DNA of 64,000 nt from assembly GCA_038216465.1 (NCBI GenBank), contig JBBQQC010000003.1:105426-169425 (forward strand). The letters are read 5' to 3'. This document shows, in pieces, positions 50,649 through 60,068 of the stretch. The number at the start of each line of letters is the position of its first letter. Position 1 is the stretch's first letter. A program made the position numbers and the translations under genes. The DNA comes from JACCZX01 sp038216465. Lineage in GTDB: Bacteria; Pseudomonadota; Gammaproteobacteria; Burkholderiales; Burkholderiaceae_F. Under the pieces are notes generated by a model. It did no database searches, was not told where the DNA came from, and saw nothing but the letters and a program-made list of their open reading frames with translations.

Positions 50649-50708
50649 TGCGCGATCTCCCTAAGATGCCAGATCGGTACATTTTCACCCAACCAGGAGA
50701 CCCGCAAA

Positions 50709-51074
50709 ATGGCAAACCCGTTCGTTCACGTCGAACTCGCGACGACCGACGTCAACAAAGCCAAGGAGTTTTACGGCAAGCTTTTCGACTGGAAGATGGA
50801 AGACATGCCGAACTCGCGTACAGGCATATACACGATGATCAGCGTCGGCGAAGGCACCGGCGGCGGCATGATGAAACAGATGATGCCGGGCGCACCCTCG
50901 ATGTGGACGGCCTATGTGCTCGTCGACGATGTCGAGGCGGCAACGCGGAAAGCGAAGTCGCTCGGTGCCCAGGTGATGCTCGAGAAGACCGAAGTGGAAG
51001 GCATGGGATGGTTTTCCTTCATTACCGACCCGACTGGCGCGCTGCTGGCGTTGTGGCAGACCAAGAAGGGTTGA
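50709..51074 (+). CDS. VOC-family (glyoxalase/dioxygenase-fold) protein
   Basis: 121 residues from the ATG at 50709, with AGGAGA eight bases upstream. FVHVELATTDVNKAKEFYGKLFDWKMED, then YTMISVGEGTGGGMM, and after WTAYVLVDDVEAATRKAKSLGAQV the closing FSFITDPTGALLALWQ, give the paired beta-alpha-beta-beta-beta modules. It resembles Streptomyces CFP-30B-like VOC proteins. Activity unknown. Confidence 0.88.
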   Translation: MANPFVHVELATTDVNKAKEFYGKLFDWKMEDMPNSRTGIYTMISVGEGTGGGMMKQMMPGAPSMWTAYVLVDDVEAATRKAKSLGAQVMLEKTEVEGMGWFSFITDPTGALLALWQTKKG

Positions 51075-51139
51075 GTCGCCCTTCTGCGTGCCTGGCCGCA
51101 TGTGTGCATACTGCGGATGTACGCACCTTAGAGATTGAC

Positions 51140-51628
51140 ATGGACGCGATAAAACTTTTGATCGATCAGCACCGTAAGCTCGAGAGCCAGATGAAAACAG
51201 CTCTCGAGACGCAACAGCCGAAGCCGCGCGCCGCAGCCCTGGTGCGGGTCGGCGACGACTTGACCAAACACCTGACCTCGGAAGAAGAAGTTTTCTACCC
51301 GGCCGTCAAGGCCAAGCGCACAGAAGACATCCTGCTCGAATCGCTGGAGGAGCACCTGTCGCTGAAGCGGTTGCTCGCCGATTTGCTGACGCTCGACCCT
51401 GGCGCAGAAACCTGGGAGCCCAAGTTCAAGGTGCTGAAGGAGCAGAGCGAGCATCACCACAAGGAAGAGGAAGAAAATTTGTTTCCTAAGGTGCGCCGGG
51501 CATTCGATTCGGCCGAGCTCGAAGCGTTAGGCCAGCAAATGCTCGCGCTACAGCAAAAACTGCAGCGCGAAGGTGATCCACGCGAGGCAGTGGTGGAGCA
51601 AACCGACGAAGCGGCGCCGCTGAAATAA
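51140..51628 (+). CDS. Hemerythrin-like HHE-domain protein
   Basis: 162 residues. The diiron His/Glu pattern is visible in LLIDQHRKLESQM, DLTKHLTSEEEVFYPAV, LEEHLSLKRLL and EQSEHHHKEEEENLFPKV. These HHE cation-binding domains bind non-heme iron and respond to oxygen, nitric oxide or iron. Start at the ATG at 51140, because the longer frame upstream crosses the VOC gene out of phase. It is 65 bases after the VOC gene. Confidence 0.9.
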   Translation: MDAIKLLIDQHRKLESQMKTALETQQPKPRAAALVRVGDDLTKHLTSEEEVFYPAVKAKRTEDILLESLEEHLSLKRLLADLLTLDPGAETWEPKFKVLKEQSEHHHKEEEENLFPKVRRAFDSAELEALGQQMLALQQKLQREGDPREAVVEQTDEAAPLK

Positions 51629-51645
51629 GCCCGCGCTCGCCGCCG

Positions 51646-52068
51646 CTACCAGTCGAGCGCCATCAATACGCGCGTCATGTTCTTGCCGCACCAGGTCGGC
51701 ACTTCGTCGCGCGCAACCCAGCGATAGGCGTCGACTTCGGGAATCTGACGCGTGTCGTTGCGCAGCGTGTAGTGAGTCGAGCAGCGGCAAGCGTGGATTT
51801 CGAGCGCGGGCTGCGGAGGATCGAGCAGAAAAAGGTGCAAATCCTTGCGCGGCAGGTATCTGTGTACGCCAGCATCGGTGACCTGGCTCGGAATGAGAGC
51901 GATGCCGGCTTCTTCCTGCAATTCGCGCAGCGCGGCCGCCACGCTGGTTTCACCGTTATCGCGCACGCCCTTCGGAATATCCCAGTAGTTGCGGCCGGTA
52001 GCGTGGCACAGCAGCAATTCGCCCGGCGAACGGCGCACGATCACACCGCAGCTGATTAGCTTCGGCAT
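51646..52068 (-). CDS. NUDIX hydrolase
   Basis: 140 residues. The Nudix box GX5EX7REUXEEXGU is present as GVRDNGETSVAAALRELQEEAGI (about residues 34-56). SCGVIVRRSPGELLLCHATGRNYWDIPKG before it is the usual substrate-side strand. It hydrolyses a nucleoside diphosphate linked to another moiety. Substrate unknown. It is convergent with the hemerythrin gene and divergent from the SGNH gene. Confidence 0.93.
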   Translation of the reverse strand: MPKLISCGVIVRRSPGELLLCHATGRNYWDIPKGVRDNGETSVAAALRELQEEAGIALIPSQVTDAGVHRYLPRKDLHLFLLDPPQPALEIHACRCSTHYTLRNDTRQIPEVDAYRWVARDEVPTWCGKNMTRVLMALDW

Positions 52069-52125
52069 GCGCTTCGGATCGGGGATACTCTTTGCACCAC
52101 TGTATTTTCAACTGATCGGCTGCAT

Positions 52126-52911
52126 ATGCATATTCATCATCTTCCCCGGCGTCGGCGTATTGCTGCGCGTACCGCGCTCGATTCGACGCTGAAGCTCGCC
52201 GGTGCACTGGCGACGACGTGGGCCGCGTTGCAGGCGTTCCGCCTGCTTCATGCAAAGCATCACCGCCTCGCTACCGCTGCGTTCTCGCATGCCGACGATT
52301 CCGCGGTGCGGCGCTTCCTGGTTGTCGGTGACAGTACGGGCATCGGGATCGGTAGCGCCGATTCGCGCTCGACAGTTGCCGGTCGCCTCGGTGCGGCTTT
52401 TCCCGGCACGGTCATCGTCAACCATGCGCGCGACGGTGCGCGCTCGGAACACATAGCGGCACAGATCGAAGCGAGCGAAGGTCACTACGATCTGATATTG
52501 ATCTTCGTCGGCGGTAACGACGCGATTCGATTTTCGCCGTACCACGCGGTGTCGCAGGCCGCCGAGCACACGCTTGATGCTGCCAGTTCGCGCAGCGAAC
52601 ACGTTGCCGTCGTGCCGCCGGCTGATTTGGGGACGGCGCCGATCTGGCTGTGGCCACTCGACGTTCTCTTTTCAAGGCGCGCAGAAACAGTGCGGCGTGC
52701 CTGGCAATACGCAACACGAGAGCGCACCGACGTGCACTTGGTGGATCTGCGGATGCGGCGCGATCGTGATCCGTTCCGTCTGGCGCCGCGCCGTTACTAC
52801 TCGCCCGACGGCATTCACCCCAGTGCGGACGGCTACGCACTATGGTTCGCGCAGATCACGCGACAGGTGCCACTGTTCGCGCAGCTCGGGCAGCTTGAAA
52901 TCGCCCACTGA
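52126..52911 (+). CDS. SGNH/GDSL-family hydrolase
   Basis: 261 residues. The catalytic blocks are FLVVGDSTGIGIG (block I, with the Ser as GDST, about residue 69), the Gly in HARDGARSEHI (block II), LIFVGGNDAIRF (block III, Asn) and YYSPDGIHPSADGYALWF (block V, Asp and His). The N-terminal LDSTLKLAGALATTWAALQAF segment may be a membrane anchor or signal. Probable esterase or lipase. The VOC gene follows one base later. Confidence 0.9.
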   Translation: MHIHHLPRRRRIAARTALDSTLKLAGALATTWAALQAFRLLHAKHHRLATAAFSHADDSAVRRFLVVGDSTGIGIGSADSRSTVAGRLGAAFPGTVIVNHARDGARSEHIAAQIEASEGHYDLILIFVGGNDAIRFSPYHAVSQAAEHTLDAASSRSEHVAVVPPADLGTAPIWLWPLDVLFSRRAETVRRAWQYATRERTDVHLVDLRMRRDRDPFRLAPRRYYSPDGIHPSADGYALWFAQITRQVPLFAQLGQLEIAH

Positions 52912-52912
52912 C

Positions 52913-53296
52913 ATGCACAAGAGCAAGCTCGTCACCGCCGTCATCGACTGTCAGACCGATGATTTGACGGAAGCCGTTAGATTTTGGAGCGCTGCTCTGG
53001 GACGAGCGGCCGAGCCCTCCGACGATCCGGCGACCGCGAAGTACGTGCTACTCGGCAGCGGCGACGAGCGGCTGATCATGCTGGTGCAGAAAGTGCCGCA
53101 TGCGAGCCGGGTTCATCTCGATATCGAAAGCGATGACATCGAGGCCGAGGTTGCCCGTCTCGAGGCGCTCGGCGCGGCACGCATTGAAAAGATAAATACC
53201 TGGTGGGTGATGCAGGCGCCGACCGGACACCGTTTCTGCGTTGTACGGCCGCAGCGGAAGGGGAAAATGCCGGACGACGCGAACGAATGGAGTTAG
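52913..53296 (+). CDS. VOC-family (glyoxalase-like) protein
   Basis: 127 residues starting one base after the SGNH stop, so they are co-transcribed. KLVTAVIDCQTDDLTEAVRFWSAALGRAAE, then VHLDIESDDIEAEVARLEALGAARI, then WWVMQAPTGHRFCVVRPQR, match the Glyoxalase-like (VOC) fold of the PhnB/YdfO-like type. Function unknown. Confidence 0.87.
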   Translation: MHKSKLVTAVIDCQTDDLTEAVRFWSAALGRAAEPSDDPATAKYVLLGSGDERLIMLVQKVPHASRVHLDIESDDIEAEVARLEALGAARIEKINTWWVMQAPTGHRFCVVRPQRKGKMPDDANEWS

Positions 53297-53424
53297 CCTC
53301 CGGAATCGAACTCTTCGGAAGCTGATTGCACGGTTACGTTGCGGCCCACCAGCCAAATCTTGTTGCTTCCAGCGCCGGAGTAGTGACATAGTCGGCGCTT
53401 CCTTTTGAAGGCGTCGGCAACGGC

Positions 53425-55914
53425 ATGTCGTTATTCGGTGCAGAAAAACGCTCCGGCGTCTTCTCTCTTCTGCGCCGTGCATTTGCGAACGAAGGGGAAG
53501 CGGACCCTGGCGGCAATCCCGAAACCTTGCTCGCCGCAATTGTTTCCTCGTCCGATGATGCAATCATCAGCAAGACGCTCAATGGCGTCATCACTTCCTG
53601 GAATGCGAGCGCAGAGCGCTTGTTCGGCTACTCGGCCGCCGAGGCCATCGGCCAATCGATGACTTTGATCATCCCGAGCGAGCGCCGCGCGGAGGAGGAG
53701 GAAATCCTGCGGCGGATTCGCCTTGGCGAACGAGTCGAGCATTTTGAGACGGTGCGCGTCGCGAAGGATGGTCGGACGCTGGATGTTTCTCTGACGATCT
53801 CGCCGGTGCGTAATCGGCACGGCCGGGTGATCGGTGCCTCGAAGGTGGGGCGCGATATTTCGATGCAGAAGCGAGTCGCGGCGGAGGCACGTGCTGCACA
53901 GGACCTGTTGCGATTAATTGTCGATAACGTTCCCGCGCTTATTTCATACATAGACCGCGATTACAGATACCAGTTAAACAATCGTGCGTATGAGAAGTGG
54001 TTCGGTCAGGCATTGGAGGATCTAGTGGGCAAGCGTGTCGACGACGTCTTGGGACGGGCAGCGTTCGAGCAGGTGAAGCCGCGCATGGACGCGGCGCTTG
54101 CCGGACAACTCGTGTCCTATGACGATCAAATTTCGTTACGAAACGCAGGAACCCGCTGGATCAACGCGAGTTACGTTCCACACCTCGCCGGGGACGGTAA
54201 TGTCCAAGGCTTCGCCGTTCTGGTGCATGACATCACTGAAAGGCAACAGGCCGAGGATGTGCAGCGGTTTCTTGTAATGGTGCATGACGCGACGCGCGGC
54301 TTGCGCGACCCAAGCCAGGTAATGCTGCAAATTGTTACCTTGGTTGGCGCACGCTTCGGCGTGATCCGATGCGCGTATGGAGAAGTTGACGACGCGGGAG
54401 AGCATCTGCTGATAACACGCGGCTACACCGATGGCGTTCCTACGGTCGCAGGGGCGTACCGGCTTGAAAGGTTCGGCAAGCTTTTGGTCGAAGAACTGAA
54501 AGCGGGGCGTGCAGCGGTGATCCCGGACGTAACCTCCGACGTTCGCACCAGAGATCCGGATTCGTTGCCGGTATATGAGGCAATGCAGATCCGCTCGATG
54601 ATCTGCGCGCCGATCGTCAAGGGAGGGCGGTTGGTCGCTTTGCTGGTGATGGCAGACCGCGTACCTCGCGAATGGCTGTCCGGCGACGCACGGGTATTGC
54701 AGCAGGTCGCGGAACGGACTTTTTTTGCGGTCGAGAGCGCTCGCACGAATGCCTCGCTGATGGAGAGTCGCGATGAGCTGCAGCGACTGAATGCTGAATT
54801 GTCTGAGGCCGATCGTCGGAAAGACGAATTCCTGGCCGTGCTTGCCCATGAACTGCGCAACCCGCTTGCACCCATCCGTAACGCGGTGCATTACTTGCGC
54901 TTAAAGGCGGCGCCCGATCCCGCACTCGGGAACGCGCGCGACATCATCGATCGTCAGGTCAGGCATTTGGTGCGGCTGGTTGACGATCTGCTCGACGTTT
55001 CGCGTATCAGCAGCGGCAAGATCAGCTTGCAGAAAGAGCGGGTCAGCCTCGCGCTGATCGTTACCAACGCCGTTGAATCATCGCGTCCTTTGATTGAGGC
55101 GGACAACCATCACCTTACAGTGACGCTGCCGACAGAGGCTGTCTATCTGGACGCCGACCTGACGCGCCTTGCGCAAGTGCTGCAGAACCTGCTGAACAAC
55201 GCGGCCAAATACACGCCTCCCGGAGGCAATATTGGACTGCACGCGGAACTGGATGGACACTTCGTCGCGATTCGGGTAGCCGACACGGGCATAGGCATTC
55301 CGCACGACATGCTGTCACGCGTGTTCGATCTGTTTACGCAGGTCGATCGGTCAATCGAGCGTTCGACCGGTGGTCTCGGCATCGGATTGACGCTGGTGCA
55401 TCGGCTGGTTGAGTTGCACGGCGGCACGGTCGAGGCGCGCAGCGAAGGACCTAATAAAGGCAGCGAGTTTTTGGTGCGTCTGCCGGCCTTCGTGGAATCG
55501 AACGTGGATGTGGCGGCTTATGAACAGCGCGGTTTGCAAGCGGCGGGGCGGCTTCGCATTGTGGTCGTAGACGACAATATCGACTCCGCGGATACGCTCA
55601 CTGAGATGCTGGTTGCGTCAGGACATGACGTCAACACCGCGTACGACGGCACGCAAGCGATCAGCACCGTTGCCTCACATCGGCCCGACATCGTGTTGCT
55701 TGACATCGGCTTACCTGGGATGAATGGCTACGATGTCGCCCGCAAGATCAGAGCGAATGACCGGCAACGTCATGTCGTGCTCGTCGCTGTCACCGGTTGG
55801 GGACAGGACGAAGACCGCCGCCGCTCGCAGGAGGCAGGTTTCGATCACCATTTGGTGAAGCCCGTGGACCCGGCGTCGCTGGATCGGATTTTCGCGTCGC
55901 TAACGCTGCAATGA
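53425..55914 (+). CDS. Hybrid sensor histidine kinase PAS-PAS-GAF-HisKA-HATPase-REC
   Basis: 829 residues with no membrane segments. PAS domain 1 spans about 30-148 (AIISKTLNGVITSWNASAERLFGYS) and PAS domain 2 about 160-275 (LISYIDRDYRYQLNNRAYEKWFG). A GAF domain spans about 290-440 (SMICAPIVKGGRLVALLVM). The H-box is FLAVLAHELRNPLAPIRNAV near 475. The ATPase has LQNLLNNAAKYTPPGG (N), DTGIGIPHDML (G1) and GGLGIGLTLVH (G2). The C-terminal receiver (about 710-829) has VVVDDNIDSA, phospho-acceptor Asp in IVLLDIGLPGMNG, and LVKPVD. A cytoplasmic hybrid kinase with no neighbouring regulator. Confidence 0.95.
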   Translation: MSLFGAEKRSGVFSLLRRAFANEGEADPGGNPETLLAAIVSSSDDAIISKTLNGVITSWNASAERLFGYSAAEAIGQSMTLIIPSERRAEEEEILRRIRLGERVEHFETVRVAKDGRTLDVSLTISPVRNRHGRVIGASKVGRDISMQKRVAAEARAAQDLLRLIVDNVPALISYIDRDYRYQLNNRAYEKWFGQALEDLVGKRVDDVLGRAAFEQVKPRMDAALAGQLVSYDDQISLRNAGTRWINASYVPHLAGDGNVQGFAVLVHDITERQQAEDVQRFLVMVHDATRGLRDPSQVMLQIVTLVGARFGVIRCAYGEVDDAGEHLLITRGYTDGVPTVAGAYRLERFGKLLVEELKAGRAAVIPDVTSDVRTRDPDSLPVYEAMQIRSMICAPIVKGGRLVALLVMADRVPREWLSGDARVLQQVAERTFFAVESARTNASLMESRDELQRLNAELSEADRRKDEFLAVLAHELRNPLAPIRNAVHYLRLKAAPDPALGNARDIIDRQVRHLVRLVDDLLDVSRISSGKISLQKERVSLALIVTNAVESSRPLIEADNHHLTVTLPTEAVYLDADLTRLAQVLQNLLNNAAKYTPPGGNIGLHAELDGHFVAIRVADTGIGIPHDMLSRVFDLFTQVDRSIERSTGGLGIGLTLVHRLVELHGGTVEARSEGPNKGSEFLVRLPAFVESNVDVAAYEQRGLQAAGRLRIVVVDDNIDSADTLTEMLVASGHDVNTAYDGTQAISTVASHRPDIVLLDIGLPGMNGYDVARKIRANDRQRHVVLVAVTGWGQDEDRRRSQEAGFDHHLVKPVDPASLDRIFASLTLQ

Positions 55915-55921
55915 CCGGTGA

Positions 55922-55940
55922 CGCACGATGAAATCGTGCG
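55922..55940. terminator. Bidirectional hairpin between hybrid kinase and VWA genes
   Basis: CGCACGAT-GAA-ATCGTGCG: an 8-bp perfect stem with a 3-base loop in the 29-base gap between two convergent stop codons (55914 and 55944). No long U-run follows on either strand, so termination may be partial. Confidence 0.55.
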
Positions 55941-55943
55941 CAA

Positions 55944-56993
55944 CTACAAAATCCGGTTGAACCACCACATCGACAGCAACGCCGCGGCGAGCGCGAGCGA
56001 CGCTCCGATCGCGGCAAAGATCGCAGTAACCTCGGTCGGTTGTTGCCGCTCGAACGATAGCTTGGTGGCGAGCACCTGATAGATTTTCTTCAGCTGCGCA
56101 GCGTCGGCGGCGCGAAAATATTCGGCATTCGTCACGTCGGCGATCTTCTTCAACGCTTCTTCGTCAAGGCGCACGCGCATGTTCCAGCCTTCGGCGCTTA
56201 CCGTCGTACCCTCGGTGGTGCCGATGCCGACGGTGTAGATGCGCACACCGTAATCGCTGGCGATTTCGGCCGCCTTCAGCGGATCAGGACCGACGTTGCT
56301 TTGCCCGTCAGATAGCAGCACGATCGCAACCTGCTTGTTGTCGCCCTTCGCTTCGCGCGCCGGCAGCTCGTCGGTGCGTCGAATTTTCTTTTCCCCGGGG
56401 CGTGGGTTGATGAACTCTTCGACGTTGATATGGGCCGTAGGGAGCGCGGCGTCGAGCGCGATGATCAGACCGCTGCCCAGCGCGGTGCCGCGCTGCGTCT
56501 CGAGCCGGTCGATCGCAGCGACGAGGTCCTCACGATTGTTGGTCGGCGATTGCACGACGGCGGCCGAGGCCGCGACCGCGACGACCCCGATGCGCACGTT
56601 GCGCGGCTGCGCCTCGATGAACGTCTTGGCTGCTTCGCGCGCAGCGCTCAGGCGATTGGGCTTGACATCGGTCGCGCGCATGCTGTTGGACATATCGAGC
56701 GCGAGCACGATCGCGTCGAGCCGCGCCGGCAAAGTCAACGCCGCCTGCGGCCGCGCGATCGCGAGGATCAGCGCCGTCAATCCGAGCGTCCATAGAAGCA
56801 GCGGCAGCATGCGGCGCATACGGCGCGCGCCATTGGCCATCGGGCCACCGATCGTCTCGAGGCTCGCATACTGAAGCGAGGATTTGCTGCGGCGCGCAGC
56901 GAGGGCCCAGTAGAGCGCGGCGGCGAGCGGAACCGCGATCAGCAGCCACAGCATGCTCGGCCACAGGAATGTCAGCGATCCGGTGTCAAGCAT
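55944..56993 (-). CDS. VWA-domain membrane protein (BatA-like)
   Basis: 349 residues. Two N-terminal membrane helices (FLWPSMLWLLIAVPLAAALYWAL and LLLWTLGLTALILAIARPQ) precede a von Willebrand factor A domain with the MIDAS motif ALDMSNSMRATD (DxSxS) and IVLLSDGQSNVG. A C-terminal membrane helix ends FNRIL. This is the Aerotolerance BatA/BatB architecture. It is the last gene of a MoxR-DUF58-VWA operon, two bases after DUF58. These systems are thought to act as chaperones or envelope-stress modules. A paralogue lies at 60069-61139. Confidence 0.88.
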   Translation of the reverse strand: MLDTGSLTFLWPSMLWLLIAVPLAAALYWALAARRSKSSLQYASLETIGGPMANGARRMRRMLPLLLWTLGLTALILAIARPQAALTLPARLDAIVLALDMSNSMRATDVKPNRLSAAREAAKTFIEAQPRNVRIGVVAVAASAAVVQSPTNNREDLVAAIDRLETQRGTALGSGLIIALDAALPTAHINVEEFINPRPGEKKIRRTDELPAREAKGDNKQVAIVLLSDGQSNVGPDPLKAAEIASDYGVRIYTVGIGTTEGTTVSAEGWNMRVRLDEEALKKIADVTNAEYFRAADAAQLKKIYQVLATKLSFERQQPTEVTAIFAAIGASLALAAALLSMWWFNRIL

Positions 56994-56995
56994 AG

Positions 56996-57988
56996 TTATA
57001 CGACGCGCTTGTGCGAAAACGTCGCTGTTGCACCCGAGGCAAGCTGGCTGCGCCGCTTGCGCAACTGCGTGAATCGCAGCAGCGCCGAGTCAAGCGGCTC
57101 GTCGGTCGTCAGTTCGAGGCAGTCAACGCCGGCTTCGGCGAGTCCGGTGCGCAGCGCTTGTTCGCGCAACTTGGCGGCGTCGGCAAAACGTTTGCGAAAA
57201 CGGCGGTCGTGCGTATCGACGAAAATCTGCTCACCGGTTTCGGCATCCTGCATCACGACCAGCCCGAGGTTTGGCAATTCGAGCTCCATCGGATCGTACA
57301 AACGCACTGCGACCACCTCGTGGCGCCGCGCGAGCAGCGCGAGTTGCCGGCCCCAACCCGGCTTGCTGATGAAGTCGGAGACAACAAACACAACGGAGCG
57401 GCGCTTGATCATCGGGTGGGCCGATGCGAGCAGTTCGGAAAGATCGGTTTCCTTGCCGGCCGGCGCGGTCTCCATGTTTTGCATGCGGTCGAGCAAATGC
57501 AGCACGTGGCGCCGGCCGTTGCGCGCCGGAATCATTTCGTTTTGCCGATGCGTATGCAGGATGGCGCCGACCCGATTGCCGTAGCGCGTGAACAGTCGTG
57601 CAAGCACCGCGACAAGCTCGGCCGACAATTCTCGCTTGCGCACCTTACGCGAACCGAAATCGACCGAGCCCGACAGATCCAGGATGAACCAGGCCGCGAC
57701 TTCGCGATCCTCCTGAAACTCGCGCACATGCGGCGTTTGTAAGCGCGCCGTGACGTTCCAATCGATGTAACGCACGTCGTCGTGCAACTGATATTCGCGC
57801 AGGTCCGCCAGGTCGAGGCCGAACCCGCGGAACAGCGTTCGATAATCTCCCTGCAGCAGGCCGTCGAGGCGCCGCAGTACAGTGAACTCCAGTCTGCGCA
57901 GCAGCAGCTCCGAGTCCGGCCGCGCGACCGGTTCGTTGGCTGCGGGTGTATCGGCTGGCGGCTTACGAAGCCGCGGCAACCCGAACAT
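56996..57988 (-). CDS. DUF58-domain protein
   Basis: 330 residues. LQGDYRTLFRGFGLDLADLREYQLHDDVRYIDWNVTARLQTPHVREF is the DUF58 core signature. WFILDLSGSVDFGS carries the degenerate VWA-like DLSxS, and VFVVSDFISKPGW follows. DUF58 proteins accompany MoxR AAA ATPases. The gene overlaps the moxR 3' end by 26 bases, indicating tight coupling. Confidence 0.9.
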   Translation of the reverse strand: MFGLPRLRKPPADTPAANEPVARPDSELLLRRLEFTVLRRLDGLLQGDYRTLFRGFGLDLADLREYQLHDDVRYIDWNVTARLQTPHVREFQEDREVAAWFILDLSGSVDFGSRKVRKRELSAELVAVLARLFTRYGNRVGAILHTHRQNEMIPARNGRRHVLHLLDRMQNMETAPAGKETDLSELLASAHPMIKRRSVVFVVSDFISKPGWGRQLALLARRHEVVAVRLYDPMELELPNLGLVVMQDAETGEQIFVDTHDRRFRKRFADAAKLREQALRTGLAEAGVDCLELTTDEPLDSALLRFTQLRKRRSQLASGATATFSHKRVV

Positions 57989-58973
57989 GCGCCTCCAGCG
58001 GTTTGTCCGGCGCGGGAATCGCCTGCAGCACGCGCATCACGATCTGGTCGGCCGTCAGGCCGTCGGAGAGCGCTTCGTAGCTCAGTACCAGTCGGTGGCG
58101 CAGCACGTCGGGTACCAGGTCGATCACGTCCTCGGGCAAAACATAGTTGCGCGCTCGCAGGAAAGCCAATGCGCGCGCGCCTTCGATCATGTTGATCGTC
58201 GCACGCGGGCTCGCGCCGAACGTGATGTAGCGCGCCATCTCTTTCAAGCCATAGCGGTCCGGCCGGCGCGTGGCTGAAACCAGCTTGACTGCGTACTGCA
58301 TCAGGCCGGGGTCGACATAAATCCGCCGGCACTCGGCTTGCAGTTCCATTAATTGCGCGGTGCTGCATACCGCGCTGACAGTGGTCGCGGCGCCGGTCAC
58401 GCGTTCGACGATGACGAACTCTTCCTCTTCGCTCGGATAACCGACCAGCACCTTCATCATGAAGCGATCGACCTGCGCCTCGGGCAGCGGATACGTGCCT
58501 TCGGTTTCAATCGGATTCTGCGTCGCCATCACGAGGAACGGCTCGGGCACTCGGTGCGATTCCCCGGCGATCGTCACCTGCCGCTCCTGCATCACTTCGA
58601 GCAGCGCACTCTGCACTTTGGCGGGCGCGCGGTTGATCTCATCGGCCAGCAGCAGGTTGGTGAACACCGGCCCCAGCACCGTCGAAAACTCGCCCGACCG
58701 CTGGTTGTACATGCGCGTGCCGATCAGATCGGCCGGTAGCAGGTCGGGCGTGAACTGAATGCGCTTGAACGAACCGCGGATTGTCTTCGCCAGTGTGTTC
58801 ACGGTCAGCGTTTTTGCCAACCCCGGCACGCCCTCGACCAGCAGGTGCCCCTGCGCGAGGATCGCTACCAGCACGCGCTCGAGAAAGTGATCCTGCCCGA
58901 CGACGATGCGCTTGACTTCGTACAACACGCTCTGCATCAGCGCGCCGGCATTGCGGCTCGAATAATCTTCCAC
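57963..58973 (-). CDS. MoxR-family AAA+ ATPase
   Basis: 336 residues from a GTG with AGGA upstream. Walker A is LVEGVPGLAKTLTVNTLA (about 45-62), Walker B LLLADEINRAPAKVQSALLEVMQE, and sensor 1 FLVMATQNPIETEGTYPLPEAQVDRFMM, followed by the MoxR lid domain with FGASPRATINMIEGARALAFLRARNYVLPEDV. MoxR proteins act as chaperones that mature partner proteins with VWA domains, here the DUF58 and VWA proteins encoded next. Confidence 0.95.
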   Translation of the reverse strand: MEDYSSRNAGALMQSVLYEVKRIVVGQDHFLERVLVAILAQGHLLVEGVPGLAKTLTVNTLAKTIRGSFKRIQFTPDLLPADLIGTRMYNQRSGEFSTVLGPVFTNLLLADEINRAPAKVQSALLEVMQERQVTIAGESHRVPEPFLVMATQNPIETEGTYPLPEAQVDRFMMKVLVGYPSEEEEFVIVERVTGAATTVSAVCSTAQLMELQAECRRIYVDPGLMQYAVKLVSATRRPDRYGLKEMARYITFGASPRATINMIEGARALAFLRARNYVLPEDVIDLVPDVLRHRLVLSYEALSDGLTADQIVMRVLQAIPAPDKPLEAHVRVAAAS

Positions 58974-58985
58974 GTCTCGTTCCTA

Positions 58986-59903
58986 TTAGAAAGGAGGGAT
59001 GCCGACTGCGCCGCCCGCCGACTCGATGGTCGCGGCGAAGCCGATGCCGGCGAAGGTCGGCCCGGTCGGATTAAGAATGGCGGTCACGATGCCGATCACC
59101 TCCCCGCTCATCGTCACCAGCGGGCCACCCGAGTTGCCTGGGTTGGCCGCAGCGTCAAACTGGATCAGCCCGGTCAGCATCCGTTTGCCTTCGCGCGATC
59201 GAAACTCGCGGTCGAGCCCGGAAATGACGCCGGCGCTGGTCGACGGGCCGATACCGAATGGAAATCCGACGGCGACGACCTCATCACCGTGCTGCAGATG
59301 CGCGGTCGACCCCAGCGTGGCAGCCTGTAGGTCATCGGGCAGCTTCTTGGCGCGAATCACGGCCAGATCGTTCTCGGGATACGCGCGGATGACTTCGACC
59401 TCGGACTCGGTGCCGTCGAAGAACGTAACCGACATGCGCTTGGCGCCGGTGACAACATGCAGATTTGTCAGAATCGTGCCGTTGTCGACGATGACGACGC
59501 CCGACCCGACGCCGTTCATCCGCTCGCCCGCGCCCGGCTCGTCGTCTTCGTCGTAGCCGCGTACGCGCACGACCGAAGGCATCACTGCCGCCGCGGCGCG
59601 CGCTGCACGCGAGGGTAGGGTCTTGTTTTCAAGCGTGTGCAGCACCGCGGCGTCGATGTCGTCCTGCGCCAGTTCGCGCGGCACCGGTTGCATCCTGTCG
59701 TGCGCCACCAGCAGTGCGAAGGCGAACAGCATTCCGCCCAACACCAGCAATAGCCGGTCATGACGCTGGGCGAATCCACGCAGACTCCCGCGCGGCACCG
59801 GCACAGCGGGCGCCGCGGATGCTGGGCCGGGCCCCTGCAGCGCAGCAGCCGGAGGCTCGGTGCGGGCCGGCTTCGCAGCGCTATAAAGCGCGGGACGTTT
59901 CAT
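58986..59903 (-). CDS. Membrane-anchored trypsin-like serine protease (DegS/HtrA type, no PDZ)
   Basis: 305 residues. A Pro/Ala-rich cytoplasmic start and one membrane helix (LLLVLGGMLFAFALLVA, about 50-66) place the domain in the periplasm. The catalytic triad is visible: His in TILTNLHVVTG, Asp in YPENDLAVIRAKK, Ser in DAAANPGNSGGPLVTM. No PDZ domain follows, since the protein ends just after the protease domain. It lies 12 bases before moxR and may belong to the same transcript. Confidence 0.92.
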   Translation of the reverse strand: MKRPALYSAAKPARTEPPAAALQGPGPASAAPAVPVPRGSLRGFAQRHDRLLLVLGGMLFAFALLVAHDRMQPVPRELAQDDIDAAVLHTLENKTLPSRAARAAAAVMPSVVRVRGYDEDDEPGAGERMNGVGSGVVIVDNGTILTNLHVVTGAKRMSVTFFDGTESEVEVIRAYPENDLAVIRAKKLPDDLQAATLGSTAHLQHGDEVVAVGFPFGIGPSTSAGVISGLDREFRSREGKRMLTGLIQFDAAANPGNSGGPLVTMSGEVIGIVTAILNPTGPTFAGIGFAATIESAGGAVGIPPF

Positions 59904-60068
59904 CGCGAAAAAATAGCACGGACGAGTGATAGAGTGATCGAATGCTCGTGGACAGGAACGGCGCCGGTATTCGCCCTGTCATATGAGCACACTTTCGGGA
60001 AAATGGTTCGCGCCCGAAGTTGCATTGCCGTCGCGCTAATGGCTAATAGGGCGCAAACTGGACTAACG